NCBI GenBank assembly: GCA_047517345.1
Contig: JAKZTB010000361.1
Span: forward strand, 1 to 15,120
Reading direction: 5' to 3'
DNA length: 15,120 nucleotides
Source of the DNA: GCA-2717185 sp047517345
GTDB taxonomy: Bacteria > Pseudomonadota > Alphaproteobacteria > UBA8366 > GCA-2717185
Shown here piece after piece: positions 6,350-14,432 of this stretch. Every line of letters begins with the position of its first letter. Positions within the stretch are counted from its first letter, which is position 1. The position numbers were made by a program, and so were the translations under genes. The notes under the pieces are model-generated. The model saw nothing but the letters and a program-made list of their open reading frames with translations. It was not told the origin of the DNA and made no database searches.

Positions 6350-8191
6350 TCAGTTGCTCTTCGGCGCCGCCCGGCGAGACTGGGCCAATTTCCGGTCCTT
6401 TTCCGGATCGATCCACCACGCCATGAATTGCGTTCCCTGATCGGGGGTCTTGGCCGGCTGACCGAACCGGTTCCAGAAAACCAGCCTGTCGTAGGGAATA
6501 TGCCAATGGGGCACGACGAGATGATGCCATTGCAGCACGGCGTCGAGCGCCCGCACACGGGCCACCAGACGTTTTCGATCCGGCGCCGATATGATCAGTT
6601 CGACAAGTTCCTCGATCGCCGGGTCCTTGACGCCCGACAGGTTGCGGCTCGCCTTCCGCGCGGCCGCTTCCGTGCCCCAATAGCTTCGCTGCTCGTTCCC
6701 CGGCGATGCCGATTGGCCCCAACTGGTCACGACGACGTCGAAATCGAAATTATCGAGCCGCCCTTTGTATTGCGCCGACTCGACCGTCCGAACGCGCGCC
6801 TCGACTCCCAACCGCTTCAGGTTACGGATATATGGCAACACGATCCGCTCGAACAGCGGGCTGATCAACAGGATTTCGAACGACATCACCTCGCCGGATT
6901 TGGCGTTCGTCAGTTTCTTGCTCTTCGGATCGACCGTCCATCCCGCTTGCTTGAACAGGCCCAGCGCGGTGCGCAGATTCCGGCGCAGGTTACCCGACCC
7001 ATCGGTTTTCGGCGGTTCGAACGATTTCGTGAAAACCTCTTCGGGAATGCGGCCGCGGAATTTATCCAGGATCGCAAGAACGTCGCCTTTCGGGACGCCG
7101 ACCGATGCCAGCTCGGAATTGTCGAAATAACTCCGTGTGCGGACATATTGGCCGTAGAACAAGGCCTTGTTCGACCATTCGAAGTCGAACGCGTAGGACA
7201 GCGCACGGCGGACCCGCGGATCGGCGAATTTCGACCGGCGCTGATTCATCACGAAACCTTGCATGCCGGCCGGCCGGTTGTGCTCGAAAATTTTCTTGAC
7301 GACCCTTCCGTCGCGCAGCGCCGGCATTTCATAGGCGGTGGCCCAGATCTTTGAGACGTTCTCGCTGCGGAAATCGAAGGCGCCGGACTTGAAGGCTTCG
7401 ACCGAAACCGTGGCATCCCGGTAATAGTCGTATCGGATCCGGTCGAAATTCGAAAACCCCTTCCGCGTCGGGTGATTGGCCCCCCAATAGTCGGGGACCC
7501 GCTCATAAACGACGTGGCGGTTCGGCTCGAATTCCTTGATCCGATAGGGACCGCTGCCAAGCGGCGGTTCGAGCGTCGTCGATTCGAAATTGCGGCCTTC
7601 CCAGTAATGTTTCGGCAACACGGGAAGTTGCCCGACGATGAGCGGCAATTCCCGGTTGACGCCGCCGGTGAAACTGAATTTGACGGTCCGCTCGCCCGTC
7701 TTCACCGGTTCCTGCACGTTGGAATAATAGTAGCGAAAATATGGCCGGCCTTTGGATTTCAACATCGCAAAGGTCCAGATGACATCGTCAACCGTGACCG
7801 GTTTGCCGTCATGCCAACGGGCGTCCGCGCGCAGCGTGAACGCGACCCAGGACCGGTCTTCAGGCGTTTCGATCGTTTCTGCCAGCAGGCCGTATTCGGA
7901 GAAAGCTTCGTCCGCCGAGCTGGTCATCAGGGTTTCGAAAAGATGCCCAATCCCGGCCGCGGCGCGCCCTTTCACGACATAGGGGTTGAACGTGTCGTAC
8001 CCGCCGTTCGCCGCAAGGCGCACCTCGCCGCCCTTGGGTGCGTCGGGGTTCACGTAGTCGAAATGCTTAAAATTCGCCGGATACTTCAAATCGCCGTGCA
8101 TCGCGATGCCATGGCTGGGCTGCGCCGAAGCGGGCGACAGGGCGAATGACAGAGCGCTTAGGAAAAGGACGGTTCCGAGGGTGCGGATCAC
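6350..8191 (-). CDS. yejA: Periplasmic peptide-binding protein YejA (family 5 SBP)
   Basis: 613 residues, first gene of the importer operon. It starts at GTG 8191, chosen because AAGGAG lies 6 bases upstream and a signal peptide follows directly: MIRTLGTVLFLSALSFALS, with likely cleavage after ASA at residue 23. The mature protein opens with HGIAMHGDLKYPANFKHFDY and NPDAPKGGEVRLAA, the standard YejA-type start of SBP family 5. ARWHDGKPVTVDDVIWTF, LGSGPYRIKEFEPNRHVVYE and RVRRALSYAFDFEW are further family-5 landmarks. The end has WHIPYDRLVFWNRFG, also typical of YejA. It should capture peptides or peptide-like compounds in the periplasm and deliver them to YejBE. The stop is 2 bases from the TA flank of the MITE-like element. 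The specific ligand cannot be read from the sequence. Confidence 0.95.
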   Translation of the reverse strand: MIRTLGTVLFLSALSFALSPASAQPSHGIAMHGDLKYPANFKHFDYVNPDAPKGGEVRLAANGGYDTFNPYVVKGRAAAGIGHLFETLMTSSADEAFSEYGLLAETIETPEDRSWVAFTLRADARWHDGKPVTVDDVIWTFAMLKSKGRPYFRYYYSNVQEPVKTGERTVKFSFTGGVNRELPLIVGQLPVLPKHYWEGRNFESTTLEPPLGSGPYRIKEFEPNRHVVYERVPDYWGANHPTRKGFSNFDRIRYDYYRDATVSVEAFKSGAFDFRSENVSKIWATAYEMPALRDGRVVKKIFEHNRPAGMQGFVMNQRRSKFADPRVRRALSYAFDFEWSNKALFYGQYVRTRSYFDNSELASVGVPKGDVLAILDKFRGRIPEEVFTKSFEPPKTDGSGNLRRNLRTALGLFKQAGWTVDPKSKKLTNAKSGEVMSFEILLISPLFERIVLPYIRNLKRLGVEARVRTVESAQYKGRLDNFDFDVVVTSWGQSASPGNEQRSYWGTEAAARKASRNLSGVKDPAIEELVELIISAPDRKRLVARVRALDAVLQWHHLVVPHWHIPYDRLVFWNRFGQPAKTPDQGTQFMAWWIDPEKDRKLAQSRRAAPKSN

Positions 8192-8197
8192 AGTCGG

Positions 8198-8203
8198 CTC
8201 CTT
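8198..8203 (-). promoter_or_regulatory. Ribosome binding site of yejA (decides GTG start)
   Basis: AAGGAG in the coding sense, 6 bases before GTG 8191. This supports the GTG start, because no ATG in frame lies at a better distance. The 150-base gap to hisN also has TATAAC further upstream on this strand, a possible -10, but no clear -35 goes with it. Confidence 0.75.
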
Positions 8204-8341
8204 ACCGATTCGGTTATAGTGGATACAATCTAACTAGGATAACGGTGCCTGAAACAGCATGAAACGGAATTAAGGCAATAATTTGAGCCTTCCGACCTGT
8301 CCGTTCCAGCCCCATTCTTATCCGAATGGCAGCCTTCACGG

Positions 8342-9124
8342 CTATGTGTTCAACAGGCGCAGCGCTGCTTCGTGCAGAGCTGCGCTGCTCGCGGCAAGGA
8401 CATTGCCTTTCCCTGCGGCTGTCAGCCTATTGCCGCGCCAGTCGGTGATAATGCCGCCGGCGCCTTCGACGACCGGCACCAGCGCCGCATAATCCCACAG
8501 GTTCATCTGCGCTTCGACGACAACATCGGCATGGCCCGACGCGAGCAGGCCGAAGGCGTAACAATCCGCACCGTATCGCGTGATCAAGACTTCCTCGCGC
8601 AGCCTGTCGAATGCGGCATGGGCGGACTCTTGTGCGTAGTATTCGGGCCCGGTCGTGAAAAGTCTCGCAGCCGCGAGATGCTCGCAGCCGCTCACCTGAA
8701 CCGCGTCGCCGTTCAAGACCGTCGGCCGGTCCGCCGCACCGAGCCAGCGCTCGCCGCTGATCGGTTGGTCGATGATGCCGAGGACGAACTGTTTTTCGAT
8801 CGCAAGGGCGATCAGCGTGCCGAAGACCGGCATGCCCGTGACGAATGCTTTGGTGCCGTCGATGGGGTCGAGGATCCATAGCGGTCCGTCATGATCGGTA
8901 TGGCCGCCCATCTCCTCGCCGATAACCCCATGGTCCGGAAAGGACTCGCCGAGAATTTCCCGCAAAACGGCTTCTATTTCACGGTCGGCCTTGGTTACCG
9001 GGCTGTCGTCGGCTTTGGATTCGATGGCGATGTCTGCGCGAAAATAGCGTTGCGCGATTGGGCGTGCGGCATCCGCCAACCTTTCGGCGACCGCAACGAA
9101 CTCTTCCGGGCAACGCCCCGTCAT
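8342..9124 (-). CDS. hisN: Histidinol-phosphatase of the inositol monophosphatase family
   Basis: 260 residues, the usual length of HisN/IMPase proteins. These Mg-dependent phosphatases act in the cytoplasm. HisN removes phosphate from histidinol phosphate, the penultimate part of histidine synthesis. Metal-site motifs are complete: GEEMG with Glu70/71, WILDPIDGTKAF with Asp86 and Asp89, and NLWDYAAL with Asp211. TKAFVTGMPVFGTLIALA after the DPIDGT motif is closer to the HisN branch than to classic inositol monophosphatases or CysQ. Start is ATG 9124; the cytochrome c stop lies 37 bases upstream, so the two may be co-transcribed. The family is certain; the histidinol-phosphate substrate is inferred from subfamily resemblance, and related sugar phosphates are possible. 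Confidence 0.85.
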   Translation of the reverse strand: MTGRCPEEFVAVAERLADAARPIAQRYFRADIAIESKADDSPVTKADREIEAVLREILGESFPDHGVIGEEMGGHTDHDGPLWILDPIDGTKAFVTGMPVFGTLIALAIEKQFVLGIIDQPISGERWLGAADRPTVLNGDAVQVSGCEHLAAARLFTTGPEYYAQESAHAAFDRLREEVLITRYGADCYAFGLLASGHADVVVEAQMNLWDYAALVPVVEGAGGIITDWRGNRLTAAGKGNVLAASSAALHEAALRLLNT

Positions 9125-9161
9125 CGCCGTGCCACGCCGCCGGACTTAAACCAGCGCTACT

Positions 9162-9704
9162 TTAAGGAAGGGCGGCCGGCGAGTCGGCCTTGTCGCGCAG
9201 GAAGCGGATGATATTGGCGCGATCCTTGGCCTTTTTGAAGCCGGCGAAGTTCATCTTGGTGCCCTTGACCAGCATCTTCGGCTTGTACAGGAACATGTTC
9301 AATTCGGCGAACGTCCAATTTCCGCCCATACCTTTAAGCGCACCGGAATATTTGAAACCTGCCTTTGCGCCGCGCGCCCCGCCGACGGCATTCCAAAGGT
9401 TGGGACCTTGCTTTTTCGGCTCGCCTTTCTTGAAGCTGTGGCAGGCTGCGCATTTTTTGAACAGCTTCTCGCCTGCAGCCACATCGGCCGCGGCCAGCAT
9501 GCCGACGATCGCTTCCGGCCCCGCCGGCGCGGCGGACGCACTTGCCGATTGCGCAGGCGCGTTACCGCCGATCGCAAAGGCGGGCTTGTCCAGCATTTGC
9601 GGATGGTAGGCCAGATTGGCGATGAAGCCGGCCGTCATCGCAATCAATCCTGCGGTCAGGACTGCTCCGATGATCTTGTTCCAAAAAAGCGGATCTCCGT
9701 TCAT
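9162..9704 (-). CDS. cycM: Membrane-anchored cytochrome c (CycM/c552 type)
   Basis: 180 residues from ATG 9704. This start is chosen over the longer frame to 9776 because GGGGGAG lies 6 bases upstream and the protein then begins MNGDPLFWNKIIGAVLTAG, an uncleaved membrane anchor (~11-32). An Ala/Ser/Pro linker (~50-66) leads to a class I cytochrome c domain. Haem is attached at CAACH (Cys85, Cys88, His89); the likely axial ligand is Met151 in KGTKMNFAGF. GPNLWNAVGG and FKYSGALKGMG are typical of mitochondrial-like cytochromes c. The protein faces the periplasm and in relatives passes electrons from complex III to a terminal oxidase. It is divergent from kdsB, a common arrangement in alphaproteobacteria. 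Lys-rich surface stretches (KKGEPKKQ) fit docking to an oxidase. Confidence 0.9.
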   Translation of the reverse strand: MNGDPLFWNKIIGAVLTAGLIAMTAGFIANLAYHPQMLDKPAFAIGGNAPAQSASASAAPAGPEAIVGMLAAADVAAGEKLFKKCAACHSFKKGEPKKQGPNLWNAVGGARGAKAGFKYSGALKGMGGNWTFAELNMFLYKPKMLVKGTKMNFAGFKKAKDRANIIRFLRDKADSPAALP

Positions 9705-9710
9705 GCCAAA

Positions 9711-9717
9711 CTCCCCC
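9711..9717 (-). promoter_or_regulatory. Ribosome binding site of the cytochrome c gene
   Basis: GGGGGAG in coding sense, 6 bases before ATG 9704. It sets the start 24 codons inside the longest open frame. Confidence 0.7.
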
Positions 9718-9764
9718 GATCTCGACACGCCGTCGCCAGCGCCCAATTCGCTGCGGCCATGGTA

Positions 9765-9792
9765 CGAATATTCCACGCACCACCTTGTTCAA
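9765..9792 (-). promoter_or_regulatory. Possible promoter of the cytochrome c gene
   Basis: On the minus strand TTGAAC (9792-9787) and TATTCG (9770-9765) are 16 bases apart, about 50 bases before the chosen start. Each is a partial match to sigma-70 boxes, so this is a weak candidate. Confidence 0.3.
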
Positions 9793-9796
9793 GCGG

Positions 9797-9802
9797 TATA
9801 AT
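9797..9802 (+). promoter_or_regulatory. Possible -10 box for kdsB
   Basis: A perfect TATAAT lies 95 bases before the kdsB ATG in the 193-base divergent region. No convincing -35 stands 16-18 bases upstream (CACGCA is there), so the assignment is weak. The rest of this gap holds a short near-palindrome, GAAATGCAAATTTC, and no other clear signal. No Shine-Dalgarno motif precedes the kdsB ATG. Confidence 0.3.
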
Positions 9803-9897
9803 CACAGTCACCGCGAAATGCAAATTTCACCGGCTGCTAGCGTGGGAATTTCAATCGCGATACAGCCGATTTTTCAGCCATTAGATACCGGCCTTTC

Positions 9898-10641
9898 ATG
9901 TCGCTCCCTCAAAATCCCATCGTTCTGATACCCGCGCGCCTTCGATCGACGCGGCTGCCCGGCAAGCCGCTTGCCGACATTCACGGCCTGCCGATGATCG
10001 TTCACGTCTTAAATCGCGCCCGGGCAGCCGATATCGGTCCGGTTCTCATTGCCGCGGCGGACGCGGAAATCGTAGATGCCGTGCTGGATGCGGGCGGCGA
10101 CGCCGTGCTGACGGACCCGGATCATCCCACCGGCTCCGACCGTATATTCGAGGCGCTGACCCGTTTCGATCCGGACGGCAAACACGATGCCGTCGTCAAC
10201 ATTCAAGGCGATCTGCCGACGATCGACCCCGAAATCGTTCGTGTGGCTTTCATGATGCTCGCCGATCCGGATGTCGACATCGCAACCCTGGGGGCCGAAA
10301 TAACCGAAGAGGCAGAGTGTACGGACCCGAACGTTCCCAGGGCCATCGCCTCGATCAAAGAGACTAATTCGGTCGGCCGCGCCCTATATTTCACCCGCGG
10401 TGCCGCCCCCTGGGGCGAAGGGCCGCACTATCATCACATCGGCCTGTACGCTTACCGCCGTGCGGCGCTCGAGAGGTTCGTTGCGCTACCGCGCGGTGTC
10501 CTGGAACAGCGGGAGCAGCTGGAGCAGTTGCGCGCATTGGAAGCCGGCATGCGGATCGATATCGCGTGCGTTGACACCATACCCCTCGGTGTCGATACTC
10601 CCGCCGAATTGGCCCGGGCGCGGGAGATTCTGGCACCTTAA
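9898..10641 (+). CDS. kdsB: 3-deoxy-manno-octulosonate cytidylyltransferase (CMP-Kdo synthetase)
   Basis: 247 residues, normal KdsB length. It activates Kdo with CTP to CMP-Kdo, which feeds lipid A/inner-core LPS assembly in the cytoplasm. Diagnostic motifs in order: IPARLRSTRLPGKPL 11-25 (nucleotide-binding signature), HPTGSDR 76-82, NIQGDLP 101-107 (most enzymes have NVQGDEP; the Asp is kept and Glu is Leu), YFTRGAAPW ~164-172, HIGLYAYRR 180-188, and LEQLRALEAGMRI near 208-220. Start at ATG 9898 is well placed for the conserved N-terminus, though no clear Shine-Dalgarno is seen. pheA follows after 20 bases, so the pair is probably one operon, an arrangement familiar from alphaproteobacteria. 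Confidence 0.95.
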   Translation: MSLPQNPIVLIPARLRSTRLPGKPLADIHGLPMIVHVLNRARAADIGPVLIAAADAEIVDAVLDAGGDAVLTDPDHPTGSDRIFEALTRFDPDGKHDAVVNIQGDLPTIDPEIVRVAFMMLADPDVDIATLGAEITEEAECTDPNVPRAIASIKETNSVGRALYFTRGAAPWGEGPHYHHIGLYAYRRAALERFVALPRGVLEQREQLEQLRALEAGMRIDIACVDTIPLGVDTPAELARAREILAP

Positions 10642-10661
10642 CAAATTGAAATGGCCCGATT

Positions 10662-11513
10662 ATGGCGTCCGAAAGCAACAATCTCATCGCCTACCAGGGG
10701 CAACCCGGCGCGAACTCGGATATGGCATGCCGGGCCGTCCATCCGGATATGGAACCGTTGCCATGCCCCTCATTCGAGGACGTGTTCGCCGCCGTCCGCG
10801 GCAATGAAGCAGGCTTGGCGATGATCCCGATCGAGAATTCCGCCGCCGGCCGCGTCGCCGATATCCACCATCTGCTGCCGGAATCCGAACTGCATATTAT
10901 CGCCGAGCATTTCCAGCCGGTGCATCACCACCTGCTCGGCGTCAAAGGCGCCACGATCGACGATCTGGAGATCGTCAGCAGTCACCATCAGGCATTGTCG
11001 CAATGCCGCGAGACCATCCGGGCGATCGGATTAGAACCGCAAATCCACGCCGATACGGCAGGGGCCGCAAAGGATCTCGCCGCGGAACCGAACCCGGCCC
11101 ACGCCGCAATCGCATCGAGCCTCGCGGCCGAGATTTACGGTCTCGATATCCTGCGCCGCAATATGGAAGACCATACGCACAACACGACGCGGTTCATCAT
11201 CATGGCGCGGGAGCCCAACGACCCGGACCCCAAAAGCGGGCCGATCATGACCTCGTTCGTTTTTCAGGTCCGCAACGTGCCGGCCGCGCTATACAAAGCC
11301 ATGGGCGGATTTGCGACGAACGGCGTCAATATGACCAAGCTCGAATCCTATATGGTCAACGGCGAGTTTTCGGCGACGCAGTTCTACGCCGATATCGAAG
11401 GGCACCCGAGCCAGACCAACGTCCGACTGGCGCTGGAAGAGCTGGGTTTCTTCAGCCGCGCGGTCAAGGTGCTCGGGGTTTATCCCGCGAACCGCGCCGG
11501 CTACGAAAATTAA
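10662..11513 (+). CDS. pheA: Prephenate dehydratase with ACT regulatory domain
   Basis: 283 residues, monofunctional type without a chorismate mutase domain. It converts prephenate to phenylpyruvate in phenylalanine synthesis. Catalytic domain 1-190: YQGQPGANSD 11-20 (usually GxxGTYS-like), IPIENS 55-60, SSHHQALSQC ~106-115, HADTAGAAKDLA 129-140, and the catalytic NTTRF 174-178 (Thr176, Arg177, Phe178). The ACT domain at ~197-280 has PAALYKAMGGFATNGVNMTK and KLESYMVNGEF. The family's ESRP phenylalanine-binding motif reads ESYM here, a form I associate with alphaproteobacterial enzymes. It lies 20 bases after kdsB and converges with nudC; the 60-base gap between pheA and nudC has no clear terminator. 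Confidence 0.95.
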   Translation: MASESNNLIAYQGQPGANSDMACRAVHPDMEPLPCPSFEDVFAAVRGNEAGLAMIPIENSAAGRVADIHHLLPESELHIIAEHFQPVHHHLLGVKGATIDDLEIVSSHHQALSQCRETIRAIGLEPQIHADTAGAAKDLAAEPNPAHAAIASSLAAEIYGLDILRRNMEDHTHNTTRFIIMAREPNDPDPKSGPIMTSFVFQVRNVPAALYKAMGGFATNGVNMTKLESYMVNGEFSATQFYADIEGHPSQTNVRLALEELGFFSRAVKVLGVYPANRAGYEN

Positions 11514-11573
11514 CGAAATCGATTGCGACCGCCGCGAACGCCACGCGCAGCAGCAGTTGAGCTGACGGCACCG

Positions 11574-12470
11574 CTACCGGTTCATCCAGTCTTCGATGAG
11601 ACGGCGCGAAATCGAATCCTTGCGCGGCAGGCGGACCGCATTGTTCTCCGGCGACGCCAGCAGATCGTCGCGCGAGAACCAAGCCGCGCCCTCCAGCTCC
11701 TCCAGATCGACTTTTAGCGTCGTATCTATGGCGCGCGCATTGAAGCCGAGCATGATGGACGACGGAAACGGCCAGGGTTGCGAGGAATGGTAGTCGATAT
11801 CGGTGATCTCGACTCCGACCTCCTCGAAAATTTCCCGCGCTACGGCGTCTTCCAGGCTTTCGCCCTGCTCGACGAAACCCGCGAGGACCGAGTGTTGCCC
11901 CGGCGGCCAGTTTTTCTGCCGGCCTAAAATCAAGCGGTCTTCCCCGTCATGTACCAGCATGATGACGGCCGGATCGAGTCGTGGGAAATGTTCCGTATTG
12001 CAATCGGCGTTGCTGCATTTCCGCATATGGCCGGATTCGCGGCTGACCGTCGCACTGCCGCACATGCTGCAGAATTGATGCCGTGCATGCCATTGGATCG
12101 TCGCCCGCGCATAGACCAGCAGTGCGCCCTCCTGGTGCGGCAGCAACTGACCGATCCCGCGCATGTCGCGAAAATGGCCATGTTCCGTCAAGGGTGGGTC
12201 CTCATGGGCGGAAAAATCTACCGCGAAATGGGCGACCTCTTCGATCAGCCCGAGGAAGACGACCGATCCCGCCCCCATCAGCAAGCCGCGGCTCGCCTCC
12301 ACCGATACGCCGACAGGCTGGTCACCCGGCCGTACCAGGTTCTGCGTACGCCAAATCGGCACGATCCGCGCGGTCCGGTCTTCGATTTGCTGGCGGACCC
12401 ATTCTTCGTCGGTGCGGAGATGCGCGGCCCGGTCGATGCCGCCCGACGCGTAGAAATTTGGTGTTTTCAT
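11574..12470 (-). CDS. nudC: NAD(+) diphosphatase / NADH pyrophosphatase NudC
   Basis: 298 residues from ATG 12470. The frame is open to another ATG at 12560, but that would run into the SRP RNA promoter, and the added residues do not resemble NudC. Family proteins hydrolyse NAD(H) to NMN(H) and AMP and, in E. coli, remove NAD caps from RNA. An N-terminal domain comes first, then a four-Cys zinc ribbon (FCSMCG and CSNADC; Cys134, 137, 152, 157). The Nudix box GFVEQGESLEDAVAREIFEE starts near 198 with all conserved Gly, Glu and Arg positions. SQPWPFPSS (230-238), the NudC-specific signature separating it from other Nudix enzymes, follows. It is convergent with pheA and head-to-head with the SRP RNA gene across 92 bases. 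Confidence 0.95.
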   Translation of the reverse strand: MKTPNFYASGGIDRAAHLRTDEEWVRQQIEDRTARIVPIWRTQNLVRPGDQPVGVSVEASRGLLMGAGSVVFLGLIEEVAHFAVDFSAHEDPPLTEHGHFRDMRGIGQLLPHQEGALLVYARATIQWHARHQFCSMCGSATVSRESGHMRKCSNADCNTEHFPRLDPAVIMLVHDGEDRLILGRQKNWPPGQHSVLAGFVEQGESLEDAVAREIFEEVGVEITDIDYHSSQPWPFPSSIMLGFNARAIDTTLKVDLEELEGAAWFSRDDLLASPENNAVRLPRKDSISRRLIEDWMNR

Positions 12471-12525
12471 GCGCGCGAGACTGCCACGCGGCCAAAAATC
12501 GTGCAATCGAAGCGCGACTCCCCTC

Positions 12526-12556
12526 TTGCCGTGACCGGGCCGAGTCCTGATATACT
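12526..12556 (+). promoter_or_regulatory. Promoter of the SRP RNA gene
   Basis: TTGCCG at 12526-12531 and TATACT at 12551-12556 are 19 bases apart. Using GATATA at 12549-12554 as the -10 gives 17. The predicted first base of the SRP RNA (12563) falls 7 bases after the -10 box, as expected for sigma-70-type start. dnaX and ybaB may also be reached from this promoter. Confidence 0.65.
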
Positions 12557-12562
12557 CCAATC

Positions 12563-12659
12563 GGAAGGCTGGCGTGCGGACGAGGCCCTCGCCAACCCGG
12601 TCAGATCCGGAAGGAAGCAGCCGTAACGAGTTCGCCGCGGGTCGCGAGTCCAGTCTTCC
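12563..12659 (+). ncRNA. ffs: Signal recognition particle RNA (4.5S type)
   Basis: About 97 nt. The apical domain is unmistakable: TCAGATCCGGAAGGAAGC within 12600-12618, containing the GGAA tetraloop (12609-12612) and the asymmetric internal loop bound by the Ffh M domain; AGCC follows. The ends pair: GGAAGGCTGG at 12563-12572 with CCAGTCTTCC at 12650-12659 (one G-U). The RNA joins Ffh to target membrane proteins during translation. Its place immediately before dnaX is common in alphaproteobacteria. No obvious intrinsic terminator lies between it and dnaX, so the 3' end may be made by processing of a longer transcript. Confidence 0.95.
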
Positions 12660-12670
12660 ACCTTGGCCAT

Positions 12671-12688
12671 ATGAGCTACAGTCCGTAA
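12671..12688 (+). other. Five-codon upstream frame resembling the dnaX start
   Basis: ATG AGC TAC AGT CCG TAA (MSYSP) lies between the SRP RNA and dnaX. Its surroundings, ATATGAGCTACAGTCC, repeat the dnaX start ATATGAGCGACAGTTCC 43 bases later, with only a few differences. It could be a duplicated start region or a leader peptide. It could also be chance, and there is no proof that it is translated. Confidence 0.25.
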
Positions 12689-12713
12689 GCGACGGCGAGC
12701 GTTACCTGACGAT

Positions 12714-14432
12714 ATGAGCGACAGTTCCAATTCCGCCGGGTACCGCGTTCTTGCGCGCAAGTACCGGCCGCGTGGGTTCGATGAACTGATCGGCCAGGAA
12801 GCGCTGGTCCGGACCCTTTCAAACGCTATCGCAACGGGCCGTGTCGCCCACGCGTTCGTCCTGACCGGCGTGCGCGGCGTCGGCAAGACGACGACGGCGC
12901 GGATCATCGCCCGCGCCCTCAATTGCATCGGTTCGGACGGCACCGGCGGCCCGACGGTCGAGCCCTGCGGCGTCTGCGAGCACTGCGTGTCGATTGCGGA
13001 AGACCGCCATGTCGACGTCATCGAAATGGATGCGGCCAGCCGCACCGGCATCGACGACATTCGCGAGCTGATCGAAGGCGTGCGCTACAAGCCGGTTTCC
13101 GCGCGGTACAAGGTCTACATCATCGACGAAGTACACATGTTGTCGCGGCAGGCCTTCAACGGCTTGTTGAAGACGCTTGAGGAACCGCCGGATCACGTCA
13201 TTTTCGTGTTCGCGACGACGGAAATTCGCAAAGTGCCGGTCACGGTCCTGTCGCGGTGCCAGCGCTTCGACCTGCGCCGAATCGATCAGGATCGGCTCGC
13301 CGACCACTTCCGTATGATCGCGGCGAAGGAATCCGTCGAGATCGAAGACGAGGCCGTCGACATCGTCGCGCGCGCAGCCGACGGATCGGTCCGGGACGGC
13401 CTGTCGCTGCTCGACCAGGCGATCGCATTGTCCGGCGGCAACGTCTCCGCGCAACAGGTGCGCGACATGCTGGGCCTCGCGAACCGGGGCGCCGTCTTCG
13501 ACCTGTTCCATGCGGTCGTTTCCGGCGAGATCGCCGCAGCGCTCGAACAATTCAGGGCGATGTACCGCGACGGCGTCGATCCGGTCGTCGTCCTGCAGGA
13601 TCTGCTGGAACTGACGCATTGGCTGACGCGGGTGAAGATTGCACCGGATCTCATCAAGGAGCCCGGCGTTCCGGAAGAGGAACGCGTGCGCGGCGCGAAG
13701 ATGTCCCAAGACCTCACCATGCCCGTGCTGACGCGGTGCTGGCAGATGCTGCTCAAGGGCCTCGGCGAAGCACAGGTCGCGCCGGCGCCGCTGGCGGCGG
13801 GGGAGATGGTACTGGTTCGCTTGGCCTATGCCGCCGACCTGCCGCCGCCTGCGGAACTGGTCCGGAAACTCAGCGACGATGGTCCGAAGGAAACCACAGC
13901 GGCAGCCGTTCCTACACAACCGAGCGCCCCACCGGTCGCGCCGACGACACCGCATTCCAGCGGTCCGGCCGCGGCGGTCGAGCGCGAACCGGCGCGGGAG
14001 CCTTATGCGGATCCGGGACCGGTCGCGGAAACCGTCGTGGAACCGGCGGGCGAGCTGCGATCCTTCAAAGACGTCGTCGCGCTGTTCGAGGAGAAGCGTG
14101 AAGGCATCCTGACGACCCATCTGTACAAAGACGTCCATCTGGTCCGGTTCGCGCCCGGACATATCGAGTTACGACCGGGCGAACATGCCCCGCGCGACCT
14201 TGCCAACCGTGTCGGAAGACTGCTGTCCGAATGGACGCAGAACCGATGGATCGTCAGTGTCTCGGACGCGGCGGGCGAGGCCAGCCTGGCGGAGCAGGCG
14301 CTGGCCGATGAAAAACAACGCCTCGCCGAAGCGGACCGACATCCGCTGGTCAATGCCGTAAAAGAAACCTTTCCCGGTGCGAAGGTCACCCGCGTGACCG
14401 ACCGAAAGTTTGGGAAACTCGACGATTGTTAG
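12714..14432 (+). CDS. dnaX: DNA polymerase III subunit tau/gamma (clamp loader)
   Basis: 572 residues. The ATPase of the clamp loader, it loads the beta clamp and bridges polymerases in the replisome. The N-terminal AAA+ domain carries Walker A GVRGVGKT 52-59, the zinc-binding Cys71/85/88/91, Walker B YIIDEVH 135-141, sensor 1 ATTE 167-170, the SRC arginine-finger motif at 180-182, and sensor 2 GSVRDGLSLLDQ 224-235. Domain III (~245-375) makes the oligomer. A Pro/Ala-rich linker (~395-447) leads to a tau-type C-terminal domain (~448-560). I find no A-rich slippery site like the E. coli one, so a short gamma form by frameshifting is not indicated. The gene follows the SRP RNA and precedes ybaB. 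Its stop codon lies in the first bases of a palindromic repeat, so the last residues (KLDDC) may have been set by that insertion. The Shine-Dalgarno is weak. Confidence 0.95.
   Translation: MSDSSNSAGYRVLARKYRPRGFDELIGQEALVRTLSNAIATGRVAHAFVLTGVRGVGKTTTARIIARALNCIGSDGTGGPTVEPCGVCEHCVSIAEDRHVDVIEMDAASRTGIDDIRELIEGVRYKPVSARYKVYIIDEVHMLSRQAFNGLLKTLEEPPDHVIFVFATTEIRKVPVTVLSRCQRFDLRRIDQDRLADHFRMIAAKESVEIEDEAVDIVARAADGSVRDGLSLLDQAIALSGGNVSAQQVRDMLGLANRGAVFDLFHAVVSGEIAAALEQFRAMYRDGVDPVVVLQDLLELTHWLTRVKIAPDLIKEPGVPEEERVRGAKMSQDLTMPVLTRCWQMLLKGLGEAQVAPAPLAAGEMVLVRLAYAADLPPPAELVRKLSDDGPKETTAAAVPTQPSAPPVAPTTPHSSGPAAAVEREPAREPYADPGPVAETVVEPAGELRSFKDVVALFEEKREGILTTHLYKDVHLVRFAPGHIELRPGEHAPRDLANRVGRLLSEWTQNRWIVSVSDAAGEASLAEQALADEKQRLAEADRHPLVNAVKETFPGAKVTRVTDRKFGKLDDC

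Noticed and set aside
6428..8149. Long open frames antisense to yejA
   Set aside because: Their composition is that of a shadow frame; YejA with signal peptide, ribosome binding site and family motifs explains the region.
8312..8329. Hairpin CCATTC-TTATCC-GAATGG as terminator of hisN
   Set aside because: The stem is only 6 bp and no T-run follows in the hisN direction, so it is not supported as an intrinsic terminator.
12819..14162. 447-residue open frame antisense to dnaX
   Set aside because: It is Arg/Asp/His-rich with no recognisable motif and is the codon shadow of a GC-rich gene; dnaX has all its motifs on the other strand.
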